This document shows positions 1 through 11,700 of a stretch of 64,000 bases of DNA, in pieces. Made by a program: the position numbers and the translations under genes. The notes under the pieces were generated by a model. It had not been told where the DNA came from and searched no databases. It was given only the letters and a program-made list of their open reading frames with translations. The stretch's first letter is position 1. Each line of letters begins with the position of its first letter. This stretch comes from Parus major (Eukaryota > Chordata > Aves > Passeriformes > Paridae), in assembly GCF_001522545.3 (NCBI RefSeq), contig NC_031799.1, positions 33,075,354-33,139,353 of the forward strand, read 5' to 3'.

Positions 1-56
1 CAAGACAGTTTTTAAGAATAAATATTTCAGAGGCTTATACTTGGACACAAATAGAA

Positions 57-122
<66 letters not shown>
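57..122. repeat. (AAT)22 microsatellite
   Basis: This is a perfect run of 22 AAT units with no interruption. It lies beyond the likely 3' end of MLLT3. Perfect runs of this length are usually polymorphic. Confidence 0.97.
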
Positions 123-123
<1 letters not shown>

Positions 124-725
124 GAGTCACAACCTTGTTTCACTTTTGTCTTATTACCTTCACAAAGAAACAGCCACAACACAATAACCCTACCCCAAAG
201 CTAACCAGGTGCCTAGCAAGTGTAGAACTTACAGCTGGGGACTAACAGAGTTGTAAAAAAAGAATTAAAATATTTAGCTGCACAGGCAAAGTGAAAACGT
301 AGCTGCTCATAAAAGTTGAAAGAAAACTGCTTCATCTTGGATAGCCTGGGTGGTACTGGCTGAGCATATCTTGAATGTTTCCTCTGCACCACTCAAAAAC
401 TAAGCCCTCCCGCGGCATTTTGCACCATTTTCTAGACCACCCACTCAGATGAGGATACACAAACCACATGTGCTAGGAATGTCTGCCCTGCACTGAAAGC
501 AGTATCAGCATTATGACCTTATGCCTTGCACAGCCAGGATTTTAATATAAACTTGCTTGTATTTTCAATTCCTTTGATTCTTTAATGGTTTGTATGTAGT
601 CACCGGCTATTAGATGCTTAACGATTTGAAAGAGGAATGTAATTGTAGGAAAACCCCAGCACTACCAGAGTAGAAACATTTTAAGCAAATATTTTCTGTC
701 CTTTTCCTTCCCAAAAGAGATAGGC
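123..725. other. Intergenic or distal 3' UTR sequence, nothing recognised
   Basis: AT-rich unique-looking sequence between the AAT microsatellite and the farthest candidate poly(A) signal. I see no exon, repeat family or RNA gene here. Confidence 0.5.
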
Positions 726-731
726 TTTATT
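726..731 (-). terminator. Candidate distal poly(A) signal AATAAA
   Basis: TTTATT on plus reads AATAAA on the gene strand. It lies 4.9 kb past the stop codon, in line with the several-kilobase human MLLT3 3' UTR. No strong GU-rich downstream element is obvious. Nearer AATAAA copies could be used instead or as well. Confidence 0.3.
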
Positions 732-3700
732 TCTAGGTCTTACTAAAAAGCTGTATCTGACACCTTCACAAACCCACTCTTTCCTAAATAGGACTCATAC
801 ATTGCATTCTGTCTCTCTGTGAGCAATGATAAAAGCTAATAATCTTTTCCTTGCTGTGATGAGAAGGGTGAAGTTTACTAACAGAAAATGCAGCTTTATA
901 GCATCAGTTCCCTAAAGGAACATATGAAAAATGCATAATCCATTTGATGAAAGATTCAGGAAATGGTTACTTCCAGCCAGAATTATACTAAATGATAATA
1001 AAAATACATCTGCTGCGTTCACAGGCCTACATTTGACTTCACTCAAATTTCAAGACTGGAAAAATTAAAGTAAATGAAAAACGCAAGACTACCACTTTGC
1101 AGTACAATCAGCCTGGCTGAGATAAAACATAGAATGTAAGTCAGATGCAATACTGAAACAAATGTGAAACAGACATTAGCATCCCAAACAATAAAATGCC
1201 TGAAATTTTTTTTAATGTTGCTGCAATCTCCATCTCTCTGTCTCTACTCACCAACAACTGCAGCAGATTTTACAGTAGCAAACCAGGGCAAACAATGTGT
1301 ATTACTGCACCTCTTCTTTATACCTTTTTTTCTTTCTCCCCACTCCACCCCACACCCCAGGGCTTTGTTCTCAACAATACTTGGCAATACTTCTCTTTCT
1401 AGTCACAGTGGCATTTCTTGCTGCTCAATCAAATGCAAGGCCCTTACAGTGAGTGTGCTTTGATGTTAATTTATCTGTCCAGACACAGAGCCAGTCTCGT
1501 AAACGTCCTTGCTTTAGCAGCATTAATGCACCGATTAACTCCCAAGCATGCACAGAAGCAGTGCAGCTATGTGTTTTAGTCCCTGTCATCTGCTTTTATG
1601 CCCAGTAAAGCTTCATACAGTGTACTGAGTAGCTTCCTGGTGTACACTACATTCTACTGTACACTGCTTGACAATTAAGAAAACTATCGAGGCTCATAAA
1701 AACACATGCCTCACAGTTGTTAAACTTTGGAACATCTCTGATTTCACTGCTTATTTTTGTAGTTCCTCCTAGCTCCTGCTGTGGCTGAAAACCTGACAAA
1801 ATTTTCATAAGGGGGCTTAATTTCTGCAAACCACAGGCCAACAAGCAAACACAAAACAGACTCTATAGACTGAAATAAGAGTTTACTAAAAGATAGTTTG
1901 CCATCAAACTACAAGTGGTAAAAGATGGGATATGGTGTATGTGAACAAATCAAACATCCTCCCATCAGAGCAGGGTCTGGAGTAAAATAATGCATACAAG
2001 AAAACCAAATGAAAGAAGCGGTTTTCACTTCAGACAATTCTACAGCATTCCCGTCAATTTCGCAAACTAAGTGACAGGACTTAAAATCAATGGGTCATTC
2101 AAGAGACCCCAAAACACTGATACAGCTTCTAGATTTATAGATTATACCAAGTAAGGACCAAGGACTCAAACTAGATTGTGAAAGTACTTTATTTCACTGT
2201 GAGAATGGGAAAGAAGAACAATGGGTCAGGCAAAACCCAAGAATTTGTAATTTCCTTCCCAGAGACTAAAAGAAACTTTAATAGAAATATACTGGGCTCT
2301 CCAAATGCACTGTACTGTGTGCATTTTGTTTCTGAAATTGAAAGCATAGACTTTTCCTAAAAACACCAAACCAATGAAGAGAGAGAGTAATGATCAACCA
2401 TTTCTTACAGTCCAAAGGCTGAAGACTGAGCACTGGCTTAGTTTTACTTCAGAAGACTCTCTTCACTTTCAGAGGAGGAAAGAAGACCCCCCACACACAC
2501 ACTTCTTCCTTTCTAGCTCTTTTTCTTTAGCATGGACTAAGATGGCCTTCAAATTTAGATGATACTGAAAGTTTTGTAAAGCCTCTCAGCTGATTAGAAC
2601 TTGTAAAAAATATTAAAAATTAAATAATTGTCTACCCAATTGGACATCCACTTTCTGAGGAGGAAAGTTACTAGTGAGAAAACTGTCTTTGCTACAGGAT
2701 ACTACTACTGTTCTAGAAACAGTGACTCATGCTGAGAATTACTCTAGATATTGGAATTTACTGCTAATCTCTGTCTGTCTGGTCCAAATTCTCTCGTACA
2801 ACTGTTTTAAACAGCTTTATGTTAAGTAAAACTACAAAACATTTGTTGCCAAAACACTTTAACCCATCCCAAAGATCAGTGCTCATAGGTGTTAAAGACT
2901 TGGACGGGTATCTTCTTGCTTTTCCTTTAAGAGAAATATGAATGTCTGAAATTAGGTGAACATAGATTTATTTTGTTTCTGTATAAAAAAATTAGATTAA
3001 AATAGCTAACTTTAAAATTTAGATCAAAGCTTAGTCACTCTATTTCTATTGGAGTTTTGTGAAAAAGTCAACACACACATTGACAGCACGTCTATTTTCT
3101 CTCTCTCACTGAATTAGAAAATTTAAGAGTTTAAGGTTCATCCACAGTTTACATTAAATTCAGCACTGATTTGATACTGTAATTGATATCATCTCCCTTT
3201 TATGCCTATTCACCTAGTTTCTCTTTTCCTCCACCCCTGTTCTCAGTGTACAATAAAGCTTATCTGGTATTTTAAGGGTAAAATGATTCATTTCACCATT
3301 TCTAAAAAAACAGTGCAATAGTCGTACTAGAAGTATCCCCTTCTGAAACTCAATGAGTCTTTATCACAAGACTTAGCTAGAAAAGTCTAAATGGAAAAAT
3401 TTCCATATACATCTGGTATAACTAAAAGACAGGAAAGTTGAACACACATTTGTAGACCAAAGGTTTTAAAGGTTGCTTTTAGATTACCAAACATTTTTAT
3501 ATAAAACAATCAATAAAAATTGAAGTTTATCCCCTTTACATGCACCCCTCTTCCCTTCCCCATCGCCACCTGCCTTCTGTCAATAGTAAAGTTAACGTTA
3601 CACTCCCACTCTTCCATCCCCTCCCCAATTGCACATTAAGACATGGACTTAAAAGAACAACATAACGCTTCAAGTATGCTTCATGCCAATCATCAATAAG

Positions 3701-4369
3701 AGTCATAACATTACTGAAAAAGTACACTTATTCTTCAGAAGCCTAAGGAGGACTTCCTGCGGAGTATGATCAAACATTTTAAATAAGAAAAAAAGTCCCC
3801 CAAACCCAATATGTATCGTGCCCTTTCAAAAAAGAGTAAAGTGTAAAATTTTCTTTGGACTTAAAGAAACAGTATTAAGATTTACCATCTGAATAAGAAA
3901 TAACCCCAATAGTTTTTCAGTGCTGCACAAACTGTGCACATGAAACAGTAAGTCATAGAGATACTACTGTTTAGCTCTACACATAGAGACTACATGTGGC
4001 ATATAAGCATACACATGACATACTGGCCTGTCTAGCAACAAGATACATTTTTTAGTCTGGTAAACCTGAATAAACCTTTGAATCCAGAAGTATTTTTAAA
4101 AATTATTATTTTCTCTTTTCGTTTAGGAATTTGGATTTTTAATATAAAGGTAATGATTTCATCAAGAAACCATCAGCAATATGAGAACATGAAGCATTGA
4201 TGTGAAACCAAGTGATCTTTGATCACGCATAAACACGGATCCTGATTTTAAGAAATAATGGATGGTATGAAAGAATACTCATTTTTATAGACAAGAAATT
4301 CTTCTGGAAACACAGTAAGGTCATCAAACAGATACCAAAATCCGGAAACTTTAAAAAGCATATGTGCAT

Positions 4370-4446
4370 GTATGTGTGTGTGTATATATAGATATATGTA
4401 TATATACAGGTGTGGTATACAGGCATATATATAGACACACACATAC
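4370..4446. repeat. TG/TA inverted repeat with hairpin potential in the 3' UTR
   Basis: The arm at 4370-4390 is the reverse complement of 4426-4446 at 20 of 21 positions. The 35-base spacer is itself rich in TATA repeats. Alternating purine-pyrimidine TG/TA sequence can form Z-DNA or cruciform structure. In the transcript it would be a long stem. Confidence 0.85.
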
Positions 4447-5624
4447 AAATGATACCATACATGTATTTATTCCATGTATTTATTTAACTGTATAACAACA
4501 TTTCTTTTTCTTTTAAAATAAAAGGTTTTAATTTAGCAGTTGTAAAAAAACAAACTAAATCAGAAAAAAATCCCCAAAACAAACTAAGCAGATCATCTAC
4601 TATATGAACAAACAAAAATGATATGAAAAAAGTTTTATGGTAGAAGTGAGTCACACACTGGCAGCAGAAGAGTGTTGAAACTTGAAGTAATAAATAGCTC
4701 CAAATTAAGAATTTTCTACAACGTTTTCTTTAAAGACAGGACAAGTACTTTTATCTTGTGCTCCTGCAGAACACCTCCACTCTAATATATATTTAATTTT
4801 GCAACATTTAAATGGACACAAGAATGCAGACTGCAAGAGTTGCCAGATTCAGGACAGTATACATAACATTTTTTGTTGAAAGTCTTATTGGTTTATTCAC
4901 TGAGGCTAGACAGCAAGTCATACGAACCTATGTGGTGCACTCTTTAACCATGGTCAATACCAATAAGTGGATAGAATCAAGGACCTGCAGTCCAGCTTTC
5001 TGTGGTCCAACCCACTGTGGTAGACAGGAAATGAAATACAGGACCACTGCTTGGTGGCCAAGTTTGTATCTTGTCTCCTGGAACTGCAGAGGTGGAATCA
5101 AGACTGTAGTGTTTCAATTGACTAAAGAAAGATAGCAAGAAGTGGCATTTTAATATGAATAAGGTTATTAGGCTTGTGAGAGTACTGCATCAAAAGAGCA
5201 CACAAGGGACCCCACTACTTGCAATATCTGGTAGTGTCACTCAGTGACTCATTGACTTTAGGATACATGTATGCAATAATAAATAGATCAGTTACGTAGT
5301 AAGGCAGTGTGTTGAACATGCATTCATCTTGTGGACTTGAACACCACAGAGAGAGATACATGATATCATACACATTCATTAAGAACAAATATTTTTGTTT
5401 GTTTTTCTGTGTTTTTCAAGGCTATCCAGGCAAACTTCCAGAGCATTTTCTTCTTGAGAAGAGTGGTCCTCTGAGTCTGGTCACTTTTTCTCTCCCTTAT
5501 CAAGAGACTGGCTTGAAGGAAAAATAAAAGATGAAGAGGTTTTTGTTTTTTTCCCCTCCATTTTGCTCGCATCATTCTGCGCATGTCACTTAAACAGTTT
5601 TCGATGCAGCTATATGCTGAATCC

Positions 5625-5756
5625 TCAGGAGGTTCCAGATGTTTCCAGATAACTCTGTAGTTTACGGACTGTAGTTTTGTCCAGTGAACAAAGATCAAAG
5701 TCAAAGGTTGTATTTGTGATATGAAAGTGTCCGGTTTCTTCTATAAGATTTACTAT
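5625..5756 (-). CDS. MLLT3: MLLT3 exon 11, coding part (end of ANC1-homology domain and stop)
   Basis: These 43 codons plus TGA encode [38 protein letters not shown] and TSGTS. The sequence appears identical to human AF9 through its last residue. This half supplies the beta-hairpin and helices that clamp the partner peptide. The C-terminal TSGTS and the Cys in DLCSLDKTT separate AF9 from ENL (DLFSLDETT). The acceptor is TTTCTTTCAG. The same exon continues into the 3' UTR below position 5625. Confidence 0.97.
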   Translation of the reverse strand: MVNLIEETGHFHITNTTFDFDLCSLDKTTVRKLQSYLETSGTS

Positions 5757-8700
5757 CTGAAAGAAAAGAAAAGATGCAGTTGGAAATTCTGGAAGTTTTA
5801 CATGGCCACTGTAAGTATAAACAAGTACCATATGAAGGCCTAACATGACCCAAATTCCCCCAATACTTGCTGGTTAACCATTATCCTTATCATTCACTTC
5901 CTTTCTTATATACATTATTGTCCAGATTACAGCGCCTTGGCTTTTTTTTCCGAGATCATCATCAACCATATTGTCAGCATACTCATCTGCTGTTCCAACA
6001 AACATCAGCATTTATTCTTCAAATGTTCAAAGAAAATCTGCTTATTTTCTAATTCAATTAAAAAAAAAAAAAAGTGGGGGAAGGGGCAACATTATACCCT
6101 TAACTCAAACAAATAATTAAAAAAATCCCAGGTAGATCTCTGGAATATTTACTGTGTGCACAGCTGCTAAGCAGGTTACTTTAGGACATAAATGGCATAA
6201 GCCTTACTGCAAGCAAGGAAAATAAATAAATCCTTAGAGAGTCCAGTCCATTTTTATTAAAAAATAAATTAAAAAAAATACAAGATGTCTTACATGAAAT
6301 GTTAGCTCACACACTAGCAGTCACTTTTTGAGTAACAGAGTTAAATCTATTTTATTTTTTTAGTCAAATTAACCATGGAAGGGCTCCCAGCAAGGTCATA
6401 AAATCACTTAGGTTGTGGGGTCTTCAACCTTGGAGATATTCCAAAGTCATGTGACATAGTCCCAGGCAACTGGTTCTACATGTCCCTGTGGCCTCCAGAG
6501 ATTCCTTCCGATCTTAACCATCCTCCAATTCTGTGAAATCAACAGTGGATACCTAACTTGTGCCCTTCTGCAGTTGTGACATTTTTAGTCTCTACACTGT
6601 AGTCTGTATTTTTGAAGAGTGGTTATACTCAACATGCAATTGCTGTAAAAATAACTACAGGTATGTTAAGTTCCAAGACGCACACCTGCCTCAAAAAAAA
6701 CCCACTGAGCACCTTGAAAAGCCAAAGCATTATTTGTCGGAGAGGGCTAACACAGTGCCAACTCATGGTTGCTATGAATCTCTTAGGTGCTGTTTCCTTC
6801 CAAGAGGAAGGAAGAGCATGCCAAGAGCACACAGAAAAGTGCCCCACCCTGAAGCACCCTCTGAGTAGCTCACGGGCTGACAGAACAACACTGCTCTTCT
6901 CAGTCCTTCCAACCACCCCTTGTGCAGCACTCCAAATTCTGTCTGCGACCTCCAGTTTGAAAGAATTTAGTTCTGACCTTCCACATACACCTCCACTGAA
7001 ACACTACTGCGAGTTATTCTTTGACTGTTTTGGGCTTTATTACTCTGACTGCAATCCCTATTCCACAGTTGGAGGAGATACAGACGTAGGCACACATGGA
7101 TTACAGAATGTACCTTAAAAAGACAAATCTGGTAGTAATAACCAACTTCAAAAAGAACAATGAATTGAAACTAAATATTTTGTAGATTTCTACTCTCCAT
7201 GTCATTATATAAACAGATATTTTTTCTTCTCAGACCACAGAAATAAAGATTATGTTAATGATAAATGAAATTTGAAATGTGTATTGTCAGGCATGGAATG
7301 ACACAGCCGAGGACAGTTTAAATAGAATGGATACAAAATAAAATAAGAAAAGGAAAATGCTTGTTACAATAAAAATCTTGCTTTTCAATCACCCTTTATT
7401 TTCAAATGTGGGAAAAAATAAAAATAAAATCTGTTTAATTTGGTTTGCAGCTGCCCAAAATTCTCAAAGTACCTGGAAAAAATCCTGCTTTTATAAACAC
7501 ATCATTAAAATCTGTACCTCTAGCTTTCAATTTCTTTTCCATATAGGAATTTTTATCTAAAATGACTAACTTCATTTGTCTGCTTGTTGACTCACAGATT
7601 TTTGTAACATTTTTCCATCCCCTACTGTTCTGCAATTCACATGAGGAAAAAAATAACCCAGTGGGAAAAAACTGATTGATATCAGAAGTAAACTTTGATA
7701 TATATTATTATTCTCATTTTTGTCACTCTCTTGAGCCTCATCTAAGAGAGAAGCAAAGGTAAGTAGTCAATCCAGCCTCTTTTTGTAAAGTTTGGAATCT
7801 AATCTTGGGCTTGCTATCTGAATATCCACTGTAAGACCATAAATGGCTGCACAAGAAGTTTACAAAAGCAGAGGGCAGGAAAATGCAGCTACATTGAACA
7901 ACTCTGTCTATTGCTTCCTTCTGTTACTGCAGAAGAATACCACCCGTAGTAACCCCAGCTGCAATATACTTGATTTTAGAAACGAAGAGTATGTGAAAGT
8001 GTTAACACATGTATTTTTAAACAGCACCCCAGATATTTTAAGAAATGGATAAGGACTTCTATTGATCAAGTTCTGCTTTGGGCTTTTAAGCTCTAGGTCA
8101 AGGGAAACATAAACATTTTAAACATATCCCTCATCCAGCCCCCAAGAGATACAGTCACTATGTCTGGGCACCTGGCAAATGACTGAAATGAACCCCAAAG
8201 GCTTTAATGGATGTACAAAAATGTATCAAGATAAACCCAGACAACTCAATGAAAAACACCTGCCTCTGTGCCAGTCAGTGAGGAATTCATGACTTACAGT
8301 ATTAGCATATGCATCCTTGTGCTACTCAGAAATTCTTCAAAAAGAATAAAAGGTTGAAATTAGTTGCTAGGTAAGTCTGACAGTTCTAACATTAAAAACA
8401 GCATTAAAATGTTTTATTCCAAGAGCTCAGACTGCAAAGAACAAAAATATCCCGTTTGTTCCTGCTGTATAAGCTTTGCTTTTTTGCTGTAAATTATGTC
8501 TCTGTTTACATAATGTCTCTCCAGCTCAGTTTCATCATTATCCATCATAGTATAACTATTTATCAGCCTTTAAACAAGCAAATGAGTGTGTTTGTATAAG
8601 GAAGCCAAAGTGCAACTAATGACAGTCATTTTTCAATTTATGGAGGGTTTTAGGCCATGTGATAGTTTCCAGACCTCCAAGCTGCCCCTGGCAGAAAATT

Positions 8701-11700
8701 CTAAGAAGATAGTTGCCATCTGAAGTTAAGCACCTTGGGAACATGAGCAATCTAAATTTAAGCCATGCTGCATACTCTCAATTTCTTCCTTACTTCTGTG
8801 CTGCCACTGGCTTTCAGATTTTTTTACCAGCTGAAGATATGACTTCTGATGCCTCAAAATAAGATACAAAGCCCTACCAGAAATGTTGCTGCCTTTCGTG
8901 GGATCATGCTAACATTTTCTGCATTGAAAATGCAGAGTTAGAAACACTGCTTTAGCATTGGACATGTAGCATTAACATCTGATTGCAGAATCAGTTAAAA
9001 ACCAAAAAATTTTAAAAAAAACACCACCACAACAACAACAAACAACGAACAAAAAAACCCCTCATCACTGTAAATTCAAACCTCTTTCCTTATAGTGAAA
9101 GATGTGACAGAGGAATTTGTTTGTAAATATAATTTCAGACCAATTTCTGTCTTGCCAATATTCATACAGAAACAGCTCACAGTACTAATTTCTTGGTGAA
9201 ATAGTCTTCACATGTGAGGAACATTTCTTCTCCTTCTTGGGCAACTCTTACATGTTTGTAAGTAGCTAGCACCTAACATCAGAATGATTTCACTATGTGT
9301 CTGGGCACTTGCAGTACAGTATCACATCTGTCCCCTCTTCTCTCTTTCTCAGCTTTCTTTAACAACGCATCTCAAAGATAATGCCTCTCTTGGGAAAGAG
9401 ACACATTCACAAACGGATACAATTTTCTCTTTTCCAATTTGGCTGCATTCCTGTTTGCTGTCATGCCTATGGACTGGGTAACAACTGAGACGGGAAAGAA
9501 AAAGAATTTTAAAACTAAAATCCTTTTCACATCCCTCAGTGTAAGTTTAAAAACCTGTGCTTTTACACGGTATCAATGCCCTCATTGTTCTTTTGCAAGT
9601 TCCTTCTCTGAAAATTCACTTGAAGTCTCTGTGCAAGAGACTTACCTGCCCTAACATAAACTAAGAAGATGACAGCCAACATTCAGGAACACACAACTCC
9701 ATCACCATTCCATTTCAACACCAACACCTCTAAAACTCTTACAGCTGCCTACAGTTTTCTGTTGTATATTTTTGCATTTGATCCCTCTTCTCATGCAGTA
9801 ACCACAAACTTGTTATGCAGTTTTGCATCTTGCTGTTCTCACCTTTGTACCTCCTACAATCTCTATGCATTTCTTAGTCTAGAAGTTTCATATTACTTCC
9901 TAGAAACTTTCTCTGCTCTGCATCTTTTTAATTTCTGTGCACACTGGATGTATTTTACATTAACTACACACTTATGATGGGATGGCAGATTATTTTTAGT
10001 GCAGAGAAGCATTGATCCTCTGCAAGTTGTCCATTTAGTATTGGGAAAGTATTTCTGTAAATGGATGAAATCATATGAATTAATGAGTAGCAGAATATTG
10101 AGGGATTAAAGGTTTTAAAACTAAGCTGTGTTTTGTTCTACAGCAGCATAGACCATTCACTAGTGCAGACAGGCTAACAGGTAAGTAACCTGTCTCTTGC
10201 ACTGACTCCTGGTAGACCTTTGTAGCCTGTTACTATGCTGTCCCAGCAGAATTGAACCACTGTCCAGCCTGAACAGCCTGGCCATTAATCCAGCTTCCAC
10301 TGGGGGTGTACCAACAGCCTGCAAACCTCTGAAACATGGGAAACAATCTGCAAGAACAATTTCCCCAGGAAGGCAACACCAGTTCTACATCAAGCAAACT
10401 TTCTTAATGTAAATAATAATGTGTAAATAATCATGGATTACAGCATTAAAATGCCTCATCCTAAAGCAAGTTGTGAAGCAAAATTCATGAATGAACGCTT
10501 TCTCTGGTTAAAATTGCAAAATTTAAATTGGATAAATTAAATTTAAATTGAATAAATTGTCTCAAGAGAAAAAAAGTCTAGTTTAAAATGCACAAGAATA
10601 TACTGCTCTTTTTCATTTATTCAGAATAGAATAATCTAGATTTCCAGCTCAGTTTCTTTTATGTTTCTTTTCACATGATTTTTCTTTGTATTAGAAACTT
10701 CCCACAAAGCTTACTATAACAGTACTCCAATATTAGAATGAATGCAATCTAGTGGACAAACATATTTTTCTAACAAAGACAAATAATTCTTCATCACCAA
10801 ATAAATGCTAGCAGTGAGAAAGAGAATGAGGGGTTCAACTTGAAGCACTTTATTTACTTTGAAAATATTTCTTAGGCCAAATAATTCCAATTGGAAAGGA
10901 TTTTGCCAGTCCCAGTCCCTGCTCAGAGTCCCACTCAGTTGTGGAGTCAGATCTACTCCAGGCTTATCCTGTCAGGATTTCAAAAGCTCTAGACCACCAT
11001 GATAGGGAAAAAAAAGAAGACTTCTCGCTTGTTTTTATATTTGCTCTGCACAAAATGCTTTGAAGCCAATTTTCTTTTTCAAAATGCCACATGTAGCCAC
11101 GTAAGCCCTGTGGTCTGCAGGCTGTCAAGACAGCCCCAGTGAAAGCTGAGTTCATGGCCTGACTGACCAGGCTGGGACAGTGGCTCAGTTCTGCAAGCTG
11201 TACTGGCCACTGATGTGCATCAGAAGTGATACCATTTGGAAGCTATGCCCTGGATAACTGAGGAAGTGAGCGCTCAGGAAGCAAAGACAGAGTGGCTTTT
11301 CCAGATTCAATTTTAATTTAATTCAATTTTAATGTGAACTGTCTGAGAATCAATGATTAATGTGAAGTGGACAGGGTGTTGAAATTCCTTTATTTTAGCC
11401 TCCTTCAAAATAATTTCCCGATGCAGACAAAAATTTGGCTCTGCCACCATTCTGAAAACATGATTTGGTTTCCTTTGAAGGAAATGGAAGCCTGGGAGGC
11501 AACAGTACATTAAACACGAAGAGTAACCAATATGCATCACTGTGTGCCATAAAGACAAAATCTGACGTAGCTACCAGAATTCATCTTTAATTAAGAATAT
11601 CCTTAATCAAAATTTTCCATCTCAATTACCTCTCAGTAGTTTTCTCATCTTTACTCACCATACTGTGATCACCACTGATCTAACAAAGTAGTTAATGCTC

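Larger units (their letters stand above)
726..5624 (-). other. MLLT3: Probable MLLT3 3' untranslated region (far end uncertain)
   Basis: No protein-coding exon is seen here. Human MLLT3 has a long 3' UTR of several kilobases, so most of this AT-rich stretch is likely transcribed as UTR. Candidate AATAAA signals on the minus strand (TTTATT on plus) lie at 4479-4484, 4466-4471, 2967-2972, 2188-2193 and 726-731. I chose the last as the outer limit because it gives a length close to the human UTR, which is inference. The region also holds a long inverted repeat at 4370-4446. The short open frames in it show no recognisable protein. Confidence 0.5.

Noticed and set aside
4223..4462. Tyr/Ile-rich open frames on minus in the 3' UTR
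   Set aside because: They are the translation of the TG/TA microsatellite, not a protein.
6612..7118. Open frame of 168 codons on plus
   Set aside because: It lies in MLLT3 intron 10, partly beside a CR1 tail, with no recognisable domain, no splice partners and no protein-like repeat of codon use. Probably chance.
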